From Clostridium gelidum (GTDB lineage: Bacteria > Bacillota > Clostridia > Clostridiales > Clostridiaceae): a stretch of 64,000 nucleotides of DNA. Shown one piece after another: positions 24,896-34,668 of the stretch (its first letter is position 1; the number at the start of each line of letters is the position of its first letter). A program made the position numbers and the translations under genes. The notes under the pieces were generated by a model. The model was not told where the DNA came from, ran no database searches, and worked only from the letters and a program-made list of their open reading frames with translations. The stretch is from contig NZ_AP024849.1 of NCBI RefSeq assembly GCF_019977655.1, positions 2,079,001 to 2,143,000 of the forward strand, given 5' to 3'.

Positions 24896-26590
24896 ATGTC
24901 TATTATTGGTATTGATTTGGGAACTACAAACAGTTTGGTTGCTGTTTGGAAGGAGGGGAGAGCAAGGATTATACCTAATGTTTTAAACAAAAATTTGACA
25001 CCATCAGTAATTAGTGTTGATGAAAATAATGAAATTTTAGTTGGTGATGTAGCTAAAGAAAGACTTATTACACATCCAGAATGCACAGTAGCTAATTTTA
25101 AAAGATTTATGGGATCAACTAAAAATTACAAGCTTGGCTCTTATACATTTACACCAGAAGAATTGTCTTCATTTATTTTAAAAAGATTAAGGGAAGATGC
25201 GGAAAGCTATTTAGGAGAAGTAATTGTGGAGGCAGTCATAAGTGTTCCAGCTTATTTTAATGATGCTCAGCGTAAAGCAACTAAAAGGGCTGGTGAGCTT
25301 GCGGGTCTTAAAGTTGAAAGGCTGATTAGTGAACCAACAGCTGCAGCGGTGGCTTATGGACTCCATCAAGAAAAAGATGATACACAATTCTTAGTATTTG
25401 ATTTAGGTGGAGGAACTTTTGATATTTCAATACTTGAATTATTTGAAGGGGTTATGGAGGTTAAGTCCATAGCAGGAGATAATTTTTTGGGTGGAGAAGA
25501 TTTCAATAAACTTCTTGTAGACCATTTTATGGAAACAAATAAACTGGATTTAAAAGAATTAAATAAGAAACAAGTATCAGCTATATTCAAACAAGCAGAA
25601 TTATGTAAAAAGGCACTATCAGATAAAGAAAAGGCAACTATGACCTTACGTGTAGATGAAAAAACATTTGAAACAGAATTAGACAGAAGTAAATTTGAAA
25701 GATTGGCAGCGGACTTAATATTAAGATTACGACATCCAGTAGAAAGAGCCTTAAGAGATGCTAATATATCCCCATCAGAAATTGAAGCAGTAATTTTAAT
25801 CGGTGGAAGCACAAGGGTGCCTTTAGTAAGAAATGTAGTTAGTAAAATGTTTAATAAATTACCATATTCAAATATAAATCCAGATGAGGCTGTAGCTCTT
25901 GGAGCATCAGTTCAAGCAGCTTTAAAAGAAAAGAATTCAGATCTTAAAGAATTAATATTAACAGATGTATGTCCATATACACTTGGAGTAGAAGTAGCGA
26001 AGCGTGTGGATGGTGAAAAGTATGAGTCGGGATATTTTCTCCCTATAATTGAAAGAAATTCTCCAGTTCCAATAAGTAAGATTGAAAATTTGGTAACCAT
26101 AAGTGATAATCAAACTAAAATTTCTATCAAAGTATATCAAGGAGAAAGCAGGAGAGTGGAAAATAATATAACACTTGGAGAGCTTACTGTATCAGTTCCA
26201 AAAGGCAAAGCTGGTGAGCAGATGGTTGATTTAAGATATACATATGATATAAATGGATTATTAGAAGTAGAAGCTATTATAAAAAGTACAGGAATTAAAG
26301 AGACTTTAATAATCGAAAATTCTCCAGGGTCAATGACAGAAGAAGAAATAAAAAAACGTATGCTGGTACTTGAAAATATAAAAATTCATCCAAGAGATAG
26401 AACAGAAAATAGATTGTTACTTGCAAGAGGTGAAAGATTATATGAAGAAGCGCTAGGTGATAAGCGTGAGTATATTTCAAACTTATTAAGTGAATTTGAA
26501 AGAATATTATCAACTCAAGACCCAAGGCTAATTGAAAAGAATGTAAAATTGTTTGCTGAAAGATTAGATGAATTGGAGACATATTATTAA
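24896..26590 (+). CDS. HscC-type Hsp70 chaperone
   Basis: Encodes 564 residues from the ATG at 24896 behind GGGGAGGA. The ATPase domain has GIDLGTTNSLVAVW, VPAYFNDAQRKATKRAGELAGL, FDLGGGTFDIS and LIGGSTRVPLV. A beta substrate-binding domain and a short lid follow, without the long DnaK tail. Length and lid match HscC (Hsc62) rather than DnaK. HscC works with dedicated J-proteins; here the next gene overlaps by one base and encodes such a protein. Clients are unknown. Confidence 0.87.
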   Translation: MSIIGIDLGTTNSLVAVWKEGRARIIPNVLNKNLTPSVISVDENNEILVGDVAKERLITHPECTVANFKRFMGSTKNYKLGSYTFTPEELSSFILKRLREDAESYLGEVIVEAVISVPAYFNDAQRKATKRAGELAGLKVERLISEPTAAAVAYGLHQEKDDTQFLVFDLGGGTFDISILELFEGVMEVKSIAGDNFLGGEDFNKLLVDHFMETNKLDLKELNKKQVSAIFKQAELCKKALSDKEKATMTLRVDEKTFETELDRSKFERLAADLILRLRHPVERALRDANISPSEIEAVILIGGSTRVPLVRNVVSKMFNKLPYSNINPDEAVALGASVQAALKEKNSDLKELILTDVCPYTLGVEVAKRVDGEKYESGYFLPIIERNSPVPISKIENLVTISDNQTKISIKVYQGESRRVENNITLGELTVSVPKGKAGEQMVDLRYTYDINGLLEVEAIIKSTGIKETLIIENSPGSMTEEEIKKRMLVLENIKIHPRDRTENRLLLARGERLYEEALGDKREYISNLLSEFERILSTQDPRLIEKNVKLFAERLDELETYY

Positions 26591-28386
26591 TGATGAATTG
26601 GTGGAATGTATTAAAGGTTTCATATGATAGCGATTTAAGAACAATAAAAAAAGCTTATGCAAAACTACTCAAAATCTATAATCCAGAAGATGATGCAGAA
26701 GGATATCAAAATCTTAGAGAAGCATATGATGCAGCTGTAAAATATGCAAAGAAAAATCAAGAATTTATTAATGACAATTTGGATAAAAATATTATTAATG
26801 AAGTAAAAATCAATAAGAATGAGGAGAACAAATCTGAAAGTTATTCAAATGAACAAATAATATTTAAATTAAATTTAGATATTAATGAAATCTACCATGA
26901 AAGACAAGATACAAAGATTGATTTAAATGAACAAATAAAGCAGTTTTTAAATAGATTAAATGAAATATATAATGATATGTATTTAAGAACAGATTTAGCA
27001 GCATGGGAAGATTTATTAAACTCTGATGTAATTTGGAATGTAAATGGTTTCCCAATTATAGAAGATAAGATATTTAATTTTTTAAGTAAAAATAAATATT
27101 TACCAGCGGAAATATGGACAAAGCTAAATGATAATTTTACCTGGAGCAAAAATGAAATAAAGTTATGTAACAAACATTCTGCACTTATAGTTGATGAGTT
27201 CTTAAAAAATCTTAAAGTACCAAATAAGCTTAAATATGATTATATAAGGTCAATAAATCCAGAAATTGCAGATGAGTATTTATATGAAAGGCAACGGGCA
27301 GAGGAAGCCTTAAAAGATAAGAAGTATGCCAAAGCATATAAGCATTTAAAAAATGCAAATTCTTTATTTAGTCACGATGCTGAGCTGTTAAGACTAATGG
27401 GAGATTATAACTATGAGCTTAACGATATAGAAAAAGCATTACAATTGTATAAATCAGCTTTTGAAATAAATAATTATGACTTAGGCAGTGCATTACGTAT
27501 TGCAATCATTTTAGTTACATATAAAAGCTTTAGTGAAGCAATATCATATTTAAAGGTGTATTTGTCTTATAATAATAATGATAAATTAGCATTAAATCAT
27601 ATTGCATATTGCTATTACTATAATGATGATTTAATAATGGCAAGAGAGAATTTTGAAAAGCTGCTATATATTGATCGGAATAATAAAACAATAAAAAAAT
27701 ATTTAAAAAACATAGAAGCAATTTTAAAAGGGAAGCATGTTATAAAAATAAGATTTAATAAAGATAATTTTATGGTAGAGGAAATAGTTAAAAAGGAAAT
27801 TACTACGAAAAAAATATCTAATAAGAAAAGTAAAATTATATCTACTATTATTAAATATGTAATTAGTTGTATAATAATATGTATTGTAAGCGGACTTAAT
27901 TATATATATTCAGTTAATGTTGATAATAGCAATAGCCAAAATAAAAAAAAGTGTGAAGATAACAATAAAGAAAATAAAATTGATATTAAGAAACAAATTC
28001 TGGATTCTAAGATGAAAATTTATATGGCAGAAAATTTAAGTAATGTTAAGCCAATAGAATATTATAAAATGTCAGAACCATTTGAAAATAGAATTATATT
28101 TTCAGATAGTGAGTTAGATGAAAAAGGATTACGTGATAAGGTTCTTAGTCAAATATATATAGGTACATCAGAATCAGGTAAATATTTATACATTTTTGCA
28201 AATCCAAAGTTAAGTGATAAAACCATTGATAAAAAGGGTAAATATGAAATTAATGGAGATATGTGCTATATAGATAAAGAAATAGGGGACAGGATTAAAG
28301 AAGAATATGCTTCAGATTATTCAGGGTATGATTTTATAGATAATGGATTTATTGATTCATCGTCAGCTGCAAGTACTAAAACATAA
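26590..28386 (+). CDS. Membrane-anchored J-domain/TPR co-chaperone partner of HscC
   Basis: Encodes 598 residues. A J-like domain at about 2-58 (WWNVLKVSYDSDLRTIKKAYAKLLKIYNPEDD) has NPE at 31-33 where canonical J-proteins have HPD. TPR-like helices span about 225-375. One transmembrane helix lies at about 416-440, leaving a C-terminal domain of about 155 residues outside the cell if the N-terminus is inside. The start codon overlaps the HscC stop (TAATG), so the two are translationally coupled. The layout recalls DjlB/DjlC partners of HscC, but the external domain is not recognised. Confidence 0.8.
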   Translation: MMNWWNVLKVSYDSDLRTIKKAYAKLLKIYNPEDDAEGYQNLREAYDAAVKYAKKNQEFINDNLDKNIINEVKINKNEENKSESYSNEQIIFKLNLDINEIYHERQDTKIDLNEQIKQFLNRLNEIYNDMYLRTDLAAWEDLLNSDVIWNVNGFPIIEDKIFNFLSKNKYLPAEIWTKLNDNFTWSKNEIKLCNKHSALIVDEFLKNLKVPNKLKYDYIRSINPEIADEYLYERQRAEEALKDKKYAKAYKHLKNANSLFSHDAELLRLMGDYNYELNDIEKALQLYKSAFEINNYDLGSALRIAIILVTYKSFSEAISYLKVYLSYNNNDKLALNHIAYCYYYNDDLIMARENFEKLLYIDRNNKTIKKYLKNIEAILKGKHVIKIRFNKDNFMVEEIVKKEITTKKISNKKSKIISTIIKYVISCIIICIVSGLNYIYSVNVDNSNSQNKKKCEDNNKENKIDIKKQILDSKMKIYMAENLSNVKPIEYYKMSEPFENRIIFSDSELDEKGLRDKVLSQIYIGTSESGKYLYIFANPKLSDKTIDKKGKYEINGDMCYIDKEIGDRIKEEYASDYSGYDFIDNGFIDSSSAASTKT

Positions 28387-28487
28387 AAAAAATGATGTTT
28401 TTATTAAAGAATTACGATCTTGCGTTTCACATGCTTTTATTATATGTGAATATTTTCCACATATATCACTCCCATTAACAATAGTCT

Positions 28488-29138
28488 TTATTCAAGTATT
28501 TCCTTCATATAATCTATTCCAACAACAATATCTTTGTCGGAACTAGGAATAAAGTTATCAGTATCGCTATAAGGATATGCAAGTCCTAATACAAAGTTAC
28601 CTTGTCTGGATGAGTACACTATATAAGTTTTAGTTGTAGAGCTGTCATATTTCTTTCGTATTTCTTTTATATCATCAGGTAGCACGCTTTTAGCAAGTTT
28701 AATTGCGTTTTCATAAGTTACATTTGTTGGATTTACTTCACATGCATAAGTATAATCTTTTAATATTTCTTTATATTTCTTATTATCTATAGGTGCAATA
28801 TCTGCATTACTACCAACAAAGCTATCTTCAGTTTCGCAATAGGTACTAGAAGAAGAGGTTGTATTATAATCTAATGTAGATTTATCTACTTCTTTATAGC
28901 TCTTATCTATTTTAGTATTATCTTTTTCTTTATCTTCTTCTTGATTTGCTTCAAGAATTTTTTGTGCTTCTGGAGTATTCTGATATTTCTTAGAAGTATC
29001 ATTTTCAGTATTATTTCTATTTGTTTCTACAGTATTGTTGTTAGCTGCAGTTTTAGGTTTATCTTGTGATTTACATCCAATAGCTGTAATTGATAATATA
29101 AATAAGATTATTAATCCAGTAAATTTTAGTTTTTTCAC
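28488..29138 (-). CDS. Lipoprotein of unknown function
   Basis: Encodes 216 residues. The signal peptide ends in the lipobox ITAIGC, cysteine at about residue 22. A long Asn/Thr/Lys/Glu-rich linker (about 25-105) precedes a compact domain (about 115-216: YKEILKDYTYACEVNPTNVTYENAIKLAKSVLPDDIKEIRKKYD). AGGAGG precedes the start. It converges with the HscC/J-protein operon, and its size and external location allow interaction with the J-protein's outer domain; that is only a positional inference. No family is recognised. Confidence 0.75.
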   Translation of the reverse strand: MKKLKFTGLIILFILSITAIGCKSQDKPKTAANNNTVETNRNNTENDTSKKYQNTPEAQKILEANQEEDKEKDNTKIDKSYKEVDKSTLDYNTTSSSSTYCETEDSFVGSNADIAPIDNKKYKEILKDYTYACEVNPTNVTYENAIKLAKSVLPDDIKEIRKKYDSSTTKTYIVYSSRQGNFVLGLAYPYSDTDNFIPSSDKDIVVGIDYMKEILE

Positions 29139-29328
29139 TGTATGTCCTCCTTTTACTATTTTAAAATGAAATTTATTATATTTACAATATGAGTAATAAA
29201 GTAGAGACGATGAATTTATATTTTACTTATATTGAATTAGTTGGTAAAAAAATATATACTAGTATAGTACTGCATGTTTAAGTTTAAAGCAAGATAGTGA
29301 TGATTAATAGTATAGAGGAAGTGTTAGT

Positions 29329-29760
29329 ATAAAAAAGTTTAACACAGTTTTAAGGCGTATTACATTTATATTGTCTATATTAAATATACTTTATTATAGT
29401 ATTGGGATATTTTATTTATTTAGTGTTGAACAAAGTATTGGATTTTCATATCCATTAAATTATCTATATATTACATTTATACTTATGTTGTATTGTATAT
29501 ATTGCTTTTATAAAAACAATGTATACAAAAAGTATTATGGTAATTTAATTTTTATTTTAAGTTTTATAATAATTTTAACACCATGGGTTTATAACAAATT
29601 AACTATAAATAAATTCATTTATGATCAGTATTTTAGCAGTAGGCCTTTTTCTGAAATAATAATTTCGACGCATTTTATAGGAAATATCTATCCTGCATGT
29701 TTAATATGTTTATCTACTATAGTAAATTATTTTACTTATAAAAAATATAATGAGTATTAA
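29329..29760 (+). CDS. Small integral membrane protein with apparent ATA start
   Basis: The frame encodes 143 residues with four hydrophobic helices. A typical N-terminus (KKFNTVLRRITFIL) is preceded by GAGGAAG at perfect spacing from ATA at 29329, where ATG is expected. The first standard start is TTG at 29371, which lacks a ribosome binding site and would cut into the first helix. Either ATA is used, the ATG was mutated, or the base is a sequencing error. The family is not recognised. Confidence 0.55.
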   Translation: MKKFNTVLRRITFILSILNILYYSIGIFYLFSVEQSIGFSYPLNYLYITFILMLYCIYCFYKNNVYKKYYGNLIFILSFIIILTPWVYNKLTINKFIYDQYFSSRPFSEIIISTHFIGNIYPACLICLSTIVNYFTYKKYNEY

Positions 29761-29847
29761 TAAAAAATATTAGTATTCATTATATTTTGTTGTTTATAGG
29801 TTATTGAATATATATAAGAAAAATATTGATGAATTAAAATAGCTTGA

Positions 29848-29883
29848 GAAATCATTAGATTTAGAAATTTAATGATTTTTTTG
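29848..29883 (+). terminator. Rho-independent terminator
   Basis: AAATCATT pairs with AATGATTT around a 14-base loop, followed by a T-run. Confidence 0.75.
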
Positions 29884-29920
29884 TGCTCACATATAATATA
29901 TTGCATCCCAGATGTTATAT

Positions 29921-29988
29921 AAGGAACTATTATGGAGGTAAAACCTTTATAAAAAGCAAATGATATAAATCTAATTTAAATAAAGAAA
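29921..29988 (+). repeat. Relic of the 3' end of a histidine kinase gene and its flank
   Basis: This 68-bp stretch matches 42300-42363, which is the end of the intact kinase gene (GTIMEVKIPL, stop) plus downstream flank. The relic reads GTIMEVKPL and stop. It shows that a copy of the kinase tail was moved or left upstream of the CDF gene. Confidence 0.6.
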
Positions 29989-30066
29989 AGAGTATTGATG
30001 AAGTAATAAGTGGTGTTATACTTAGTAAAGAAAAATAAATAAAAATAGTTGGAGGCATAAAATTTT

Positions 30067-31182
30067 ATGAATGAATATCAGTCACAACGTGAAAAGCAGA
30101 TCATGAAAACCAGTGGTATTGGTATAGTGTCTAATGTTCTGCTTGCTATATTTAAAGGAATAATTGGACTTGCATCAAACTCAGTTGCAATTATATTGGA
30201 TGCAATCAATAATTTAAGCGATGCATTATCTTCTGTATTAACTATAGTTGGAACAAAACTGGCTGCGAAACCAGCAGATAAGAAACATCCTTATGGATAT
30301 GGACGGATGGAATATATTACTTCAATAGTAGTTGCAGCCATTGTACTTGCAGCAGGAATAAGTTCTTTTATTTCTTCTGGAGAGAGAATTTTCAATCCAG
30401 AAGAAGTTTCTTATTCAAAAGTAACAGTTGTTATTGTATTAGTAGGAATAGTTGTAAAATATCTGCTTGGGCGTTATGTAAAAAAAACTGGAAATAATGT
30501 TAATTCCAAAGCTCTTATTGCGTCAGGCGCTGATGCATTATTTGATGCGCTTATTTCTACGGCAACGCTAATTTCTATTCTCATATCAATTATTTTTAAT
30601 GTAACAATAGATGGATATGTTGGTGTAATTATTGCTGTTGTTATCATAAAATCTGGAATAGAGATGATAATGGATTCTTTAGATGAAATACTTGGTAAGA
30701 GGCCAAGCAGTACATTGACTAAATCCATAAAGGAAGACGTTATGAGTCACGATGGTGTAAAAGGGGCTTATGATTTGTTACTTAATAATTATGGACCAGT
30801 TAAAATGATTGGTTCAATACATATAGAAGTAGATGAAAATGCAACTGGAAAGCAGATATTTGTACTTACAAAAACAATTCAATCAGCCATAATGAAAAAA
30901 TATGATACATTTTTGACCATAGGTATTTATATTGTAAACTCGGATGGTGGTATTTCTGAAATGTCTGAAGATATCAAAAAAATAGTAATGTCTTATGAAT
31001 ACTTGTTAGAGATACATGCATTATATATAATGGAAGAAAGAAAGCTTGTGACTTTTGATGTCGTAATAGATCTTACAGCAGATAATGCAGAAGGAATTAG
31101 AAGCAATATAGAGAAAGAACTGAAAGAAAAATATAATGATTTTACATTTATGATCACGTATGATACTGATTATAGTGACTAA
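30067..31182 (+). CDS. Cation diffusion facilitator (CDF) metal exporter
   Basis: Encodes 371 residues with six helices. Metal-site residues appear as DAINNLSDALS in TM2 and GADALFDALIS in TM5, and HPYGYGRMEY lies between TM2 and TM3, as in CDF proteins. A cytoplasmic domain from about 205 has two ferredoxin-like repeats, longer than in minimal CDFs. It exports Zn2+, Fe2+, Mn2+ or similar in exchange for H+. GGAGG precedes the start. The metal cannot be assigned. Confidence 0.88.
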   Translation: MNEYQSQREKQIMKTSGIGIVSNVLLAIFKGIIGLASNSVAIILDAINNLSDALSSVLTIVGTKLAAKPADKKHPYGYGRMEYITSIVVAAIVLAAGISSFISSGERIFNPEEVSYSKVTVVIVLVGIVVKYLLGRYVKKTGNNVNSKALIASGADALFDALISTATLISILISIIFNVTIDGYVGVIIAVVIIKSGIEMIMDSLDEILGKRPSSTLTKSIKEDVMSHDGVKGAYDLLLNNYGPVKMIGSIHIEVDENATGKQIFVLTKTIQSAIMKKYDTFLTIGIYIVNSDGGISEMSEDIKKIVMSYEYLLEIHALYIMEERKLVTFDVVIDLTADNAEGIRSNIEKELKEKYNDFTFMITYDTDYSD

Positions 31183-31234
31183 AATTAATTAAATGAGGAA
31201 TTATATTTATAATATGTTTTATGGAGGTAATACA

Positions 31235-31687
31235 ATGGATAAGAAATATGTAAAAAAGTCAGTGGAAGAATTAAAAGAAAATTTAACAGAAATACAATAT
31301 AGAGTAACTAAGGAAAATGCTACAGAAGCACCATTTAATAATGAGTACAATAGCTTTTATGAAAAAGGAATATATGTAGATATAACAACAGGAGAGCCGT
31401 TATTTATGTCTTCGTTCAAGTTTGATTCGGGTTGTGGATGGCCTGCCTTTTCAAAGCCTATAACAAGAAAAGTTATTAAAGAAAAAAAAGATGAAAATCA
31501 TGGTATGGTACGAACAGAGGTAAGAAGTAATATCGGTGATGCCCACTTAGGGCACGTATTTAATGATGGGCCAGAAGAAACAGGAGGGTTAAGATATTGC
31601 ATTAATTCAGCTGCACTTAAATTTATTCCTATGGATAAAATGAAGGAATTAGGTTATGAAGAATATTTAGATGAACTAGATATTTAA
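31235..31687 (+). CDS. msrB: Peptide methionine-R-sulfoxide reductase
   Basis: Encodes 150 residues from the ATG at 31235, behind GGAGG. Family motifs are SGCGWPAF, GDAHLGHVFNDGP and RYCINSAAL, whose Cys is the catalytic nucleophile. It repairs oxidised methionine in proteins. The usual paired zinc CxxC motifs are absent, as in many anaerobe MsrB. It starts 52 bases after the CDF gene. A second copy at 39173 carries an internal deletion, and a third tail remnant lies near 59538. Confidence 0.92.
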   Translation: MDKKYVKKSVEELKENLTEIQYRVTKENATEAPFNNEYNSFYEKGIYVDITTGEPLFMSSFKFDSGCGWPAFSKPITRKVIKEKKDENHGMVRTEVRSNIGDAHLGHVFNDGPEETGGLRYCINSAALKFIPMDKMKELGYEEYLDELDI

Positions 31688-31792
31688 GAGGAAATAATAT
31701 ATATAATTATTTTTAGCAGGTTCCAAACTTTTGACGGTGCAAAATTAATACATTATAATAGTATCTATTAGTGATTAAAGGAGAAGGAGAAT

Positions 31793-32404
31793 ATGTTTTT
31801 ATTTGGTAGAAATAAGTTAAAAGTAAGAAGTGAAGAAGATGAAGATGGAGTTAAGACTTTCGTAAACTACTCTGGAATAAAACAGAAGGATATTTTTAAA
31901 GTAAAGGTTTTAAATGAGCTAATTGGGGATGGTTTCTGTTTAGGAATTTTAGATTCTAAGTTATTATCTTTCAAAACCCAAGAAAAATTCCCAATTTCAA
32001 TTGCAGAAATAATAGAGCACTTAGATTTTACCAGAGTAGCATATAAAAAAATTGAAACAAAGAAAATACCTGAGGTATCTGTCTGTGGAGTAACTATTAA
32101 AAAAGGAGCTAAGAAAACCGATAGAGATTACAATGTTGGTTTTGTTATAAATAAAGATAATCTTAAGAGGTTAGATGAGTATGTAAATAAATTAAACTTA
32201 TATTATTTTATAGATAAAACTGGTCTTGATGAAGAAGCTTTGCTTCAAAAGTTTGAGGAAAATTATGAAGATGTAGATGAGATGAGAAAAGATTTTTACT
32301 GCCAGATTTTTAATAATAATTATATTGAGCAATTGGTTGTTTTATCAGGGAGTGAACCAGCTGTAGAAATTAAAGAAATAGTTAATAAATGTTGTTCTGA
32401 GTAA
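31793..32404 (+). CDS. Hypothetical soluble protein, duplicated with msrB
   Basis: Encodes 203 residues without signal or membrane segments. It begins MFLFGRNKLKVRSEEDEDGVKTFVNYSGI and contains a basic central block (VTIKKGAKKTDRDYNVGFVI). AAAGGAGAAGGAG precedes the ATG. No family is recognised. Its first 80 codons are repeated at 39509-39751 together with a damaged msrB, so the two genes moved as one segment. Confidence 0.75.
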   Translation: MFLFGRNKLKVRSEEDEDGVKTFVNYSGIKQKDIFKVKVLNELIGDGFCLGILDSKLLSFKTQEKFPISIAEIIEHLDFTRVAYKKIETKKIPEVSVCGVTIKKGAKKTDRDYNVGFVINKDNLKRLDEYVNKLNLYYFIDKTGLDEEALLQKFEENYEDVDEMRKDFYCQIFNNNYIEQLVVLSGSEPAVEIKEIVNKCCSE

Positions 32405-32490
32405 TAATTATTTATTTTGTTATAATAAATTTATCTTGAATAGAGCTATTAAAGATAATATATATAAAATACGGAATTTATAAGAAACTA

Positions 32491-32626
32491 TATTTTAAAT
32501 TCTAATTTTAAGGAGGATAATAGTAAATGAAAATTGAAAATGGAATTTATATGCTTGAAATATTATCTGATAGAATGGGAAAAAAACTATAATTTATCCA
32601 ACATTGATTTTAAATAATGATTCGTT
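32491..32626 (+). pseudogene. 5' fragment of an MBL-fold hydrolase gene
   Basis: This copy of the start of the gene at 34669 includes the leader, AAGGAGG and the codons MKIENGIYMLEILSD. A lost base in GGGAAAAAAACT shifts the frame. Homology stops near 32623 and a copy of the terminator that follows the intact gene appears at 32668, so the middle was deleted. Confidence 0.75.
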
Positions 32627-32667
32627 TGAAACTTAAATGTTTAAAAATAAAATCTTGGAATTTTAAT

Positions 32668-32697
32668 AAGAGTTTACGTAAAGTAAGCTCTTATTTT
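32668..32697 (+). terminator. Recurring terminator (copy 2)
   Basis: AAGAGTTTAC / GTAAGCTCTT hairpin plus TTATTTT, the same as at 5211 and 35462. After it, 32700-32770 encodes a short open stretch ending IFEVVV, possibly a kinase-tail relic. Confidence 0.7.
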
Positions 32698-32792
32698 CAG
32701 TGAAAATAAACAATATAACAGCAGTGGATATTCTATAGAAGATAAAAATATATTTGAAGTTGTTGTTTAATAAATGGAGTTATTTTAGATAT

Positions 32793-33470
32793 TTAGATAC
32801 TTAAATCATTATTTTTCGGACTATTTAATAAGGTAAATCTGTAAAAACTTATATGCTTATCAAAAAAAGCTTGAACAATTGAAACAGTTTTTCCAGTAGT
32901 AAGTGCACATATAACTGTACCAACACCAATACCGACAGCTTTATGAAGTATAAATAATGAAATTACAGCTGTTGTAGTTAAACAACACAAATCAAAGGTT
33001 GTTTTGATATATTTATATGGTTTGTTTAAAATAACTGATAAGTCTCGTGGAAATGTATCAGTAGGTATAATTGGCAGCATGCTATTATTTGATAAGCATA
33101 TTCCCAATGCTAGTATAAAAAAGCTTATGATAAAATAAACAATATGATAAGCTAAAGAATCTGGTAAGAAACAAATCCATAATTCATGAACATCTATCAT
33201 TTTCCCAAAAGCAAGTCCCATTAAAAAAGAAAAACTATAACTTAAGTTAAATTTTTTATTTAAAAGCATTAAAGATATTACTAAAATTGTTTGAAAAGTA
33301 TAATTCCATGTTCCAAAGCTCAAAATAGAAAAAGCTTGGCTAAAGACATAAGGAACAGAAGAAATAGAAGATATACCGAAATTACTTTTTGTCATCAATG
33401 CAATACCAAGGCTATTGATAATTACTGCTGTAAATAGTGCCAGCTCTCCGGGAATTCTAATTTTTTTCAT
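32793..33470 (-). CDS. YczE/YitT-like integral membrane protein
   Basis: Encodes 225 residues from the ATG at 33470, preceded by GAAGG. It has five or more hydrophobic helices and the YczE-like blocks ALMTKSNFGISSISSVPYVFS, LMGLAFGKMIDV and IPTDTFPRDLSVIL. The function is unknown; relatives sit next to regulators. It is divergent from a LysR gene, which probably controls it. Confidence 0.78.
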   Translation of the reverse strand: MKKIRIPGELALFTAVIINSLGIALMTKSNFGISSISSVPYVFSQAFSILSFGTWNYTFQTILVISLMLLNKKFNLSYSFSFLMGLAFGKMIDVHELWICFLPDSLAYHIVYFIISFFILALGICLSNNSMLPIIPTDTFPRDLSVILNKPYKYIKTTFDLCCLTTTAVISLFILHKAVGIGVGTVICALTTGKTVSIVQAFFDKHISFYRFTLLNSPKNNDLSI

Positions 33471-33627
33471 AAACAAGCCTTCTTTCATTAGGATAAAAAT
33501 AACTGTAATTAAATACTCATTAATTATATAAGACATTTTCCATAAATTCTAATGATTTATTTTATAGAAATCCATTCATTTTATGCATGTGTTAATATAT
33601 AAGAATAAATAATATTTTAGAAGGGAT

Positions 33628-34515
33628 TTGAAAAAATTGAATTTATATCATTTGAGATATTTTGTTACCTTAGCACAATTAGAGCATTATGGAAAAACAG
33701 CTGAAAAATTAAAAATAACGCAGCCAGGATTAAGTCATGCTATGGCCTCGTTAGAAGAAGAATTAGGTGTGAGATTATTTGAAAAAGAGGGACGAAATAT
33801 TATATTAAATAAATATGGAAAAATGTTTTATGATGATGTAAATAAAATCATTAATATGTTAGATGTGAGTGTGAATTCTTTTCAAAACATAAGTGAAGGT
33901 GGAGGAACCATAAGTTTAGCTATGATAAAGCCACTTGCCATAAAAGATATTCCAAAAGCAACTCATGATTTTTTAGATATAAATAAAGATAAAGATATAG
34001 ATTTTAAGTTTGATACAGGAGTGACTAAGGATATTGTAGAAGGATTAAAGAGTGGAATTTATGATGTTGGGTTTTGTTCAAAAATGGAAGATGAAACAGA
34101 GGTTGAATTTGTACCAATAAAAAAACAAGAAATGTGTGCAGTAGTACCATATGATCATCCATTAGCCAAATATAAAGAACTGAATTTAAAAGAAACAATA
34201 CCATATAAGCAAATTATATTTTCTAAAAGTAGCGGATTAAGGCCTGTAATAGATGGATTGTTTGAAAAAATAGGAGAGTATCCTAAGGTTTCATATGAAG
34301 TTGAAGAAGACAGCTTAATTGTAGGACTTGTAGCTCAAAATTTTGGAATAGCAATTCTTCCTAAGATGTATTCTATTCAATACATAAATGTAAAAGCAAT
34401 TCCAATAATTAAACCAGATTGGAAAAGTTATTTTTATATAGCCAGAATGAAAAATAGATACCACTCAAAAGCTTCGGACTCTTTCTTTAAGCATGTATGT
34501 GAGGAAGGACTATAA
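33628..34515 (+). CDS. LysR-family transcriptional regulator
   Basis: Encodes 295 residues from TTG at 33628, behind AGAAGGGA. The helix-turn-helix is at about 3-60 (LYHLRYFVTLAQLEHYGKTAEKLKITQPGLSHAMASLEEELG). The periplasmic-binding-like effector domain runs from about 90 to 290. It is divergent from the YczE-like gene, with about 155 bases between the starts, the usual arrangement for LysR control of the neighbour. The effector is unknown. Confidence 0.9.
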   Translation: MKKLNLYHLRYFVTLAQLEHYGKTAEKLKITQPGLSHAMASLEEELGVRLFEKEGRNIILNKYGKMFYDDVNKIINMLDVSVNSFQNISEGGGTISLAMIKPLAIKDIPKATHDFLDINKDKDIDFKFDTGVTKDIVEGLKSGIYDVGFCSKMEDETEVEFVPIKKQEMCAVVPYDHPLAKYKELNLKETIPYKQIIFSKSSGLRPVIDGLFEKIGEYPKVSYEVEEDSLIVGLVAQNFGIAILPKMYSIQYINVKAIPIIKPDWKSYFYIARMKNRYHSKASDSFFKHVCEEGL

Positions 34516-34668
34516 TAATATTAAAAAAATCGTAATTTATACATGTACTATACCATAAAATTACAAAAAAATCAAGTATTGTATTATAATTGGCAACGTA
34601 GTTTAATGATTAAGAAAGTAAGAGAAAAAATGTATTTTATATTCTAATTTTTAGGAGGATAATAGTAA

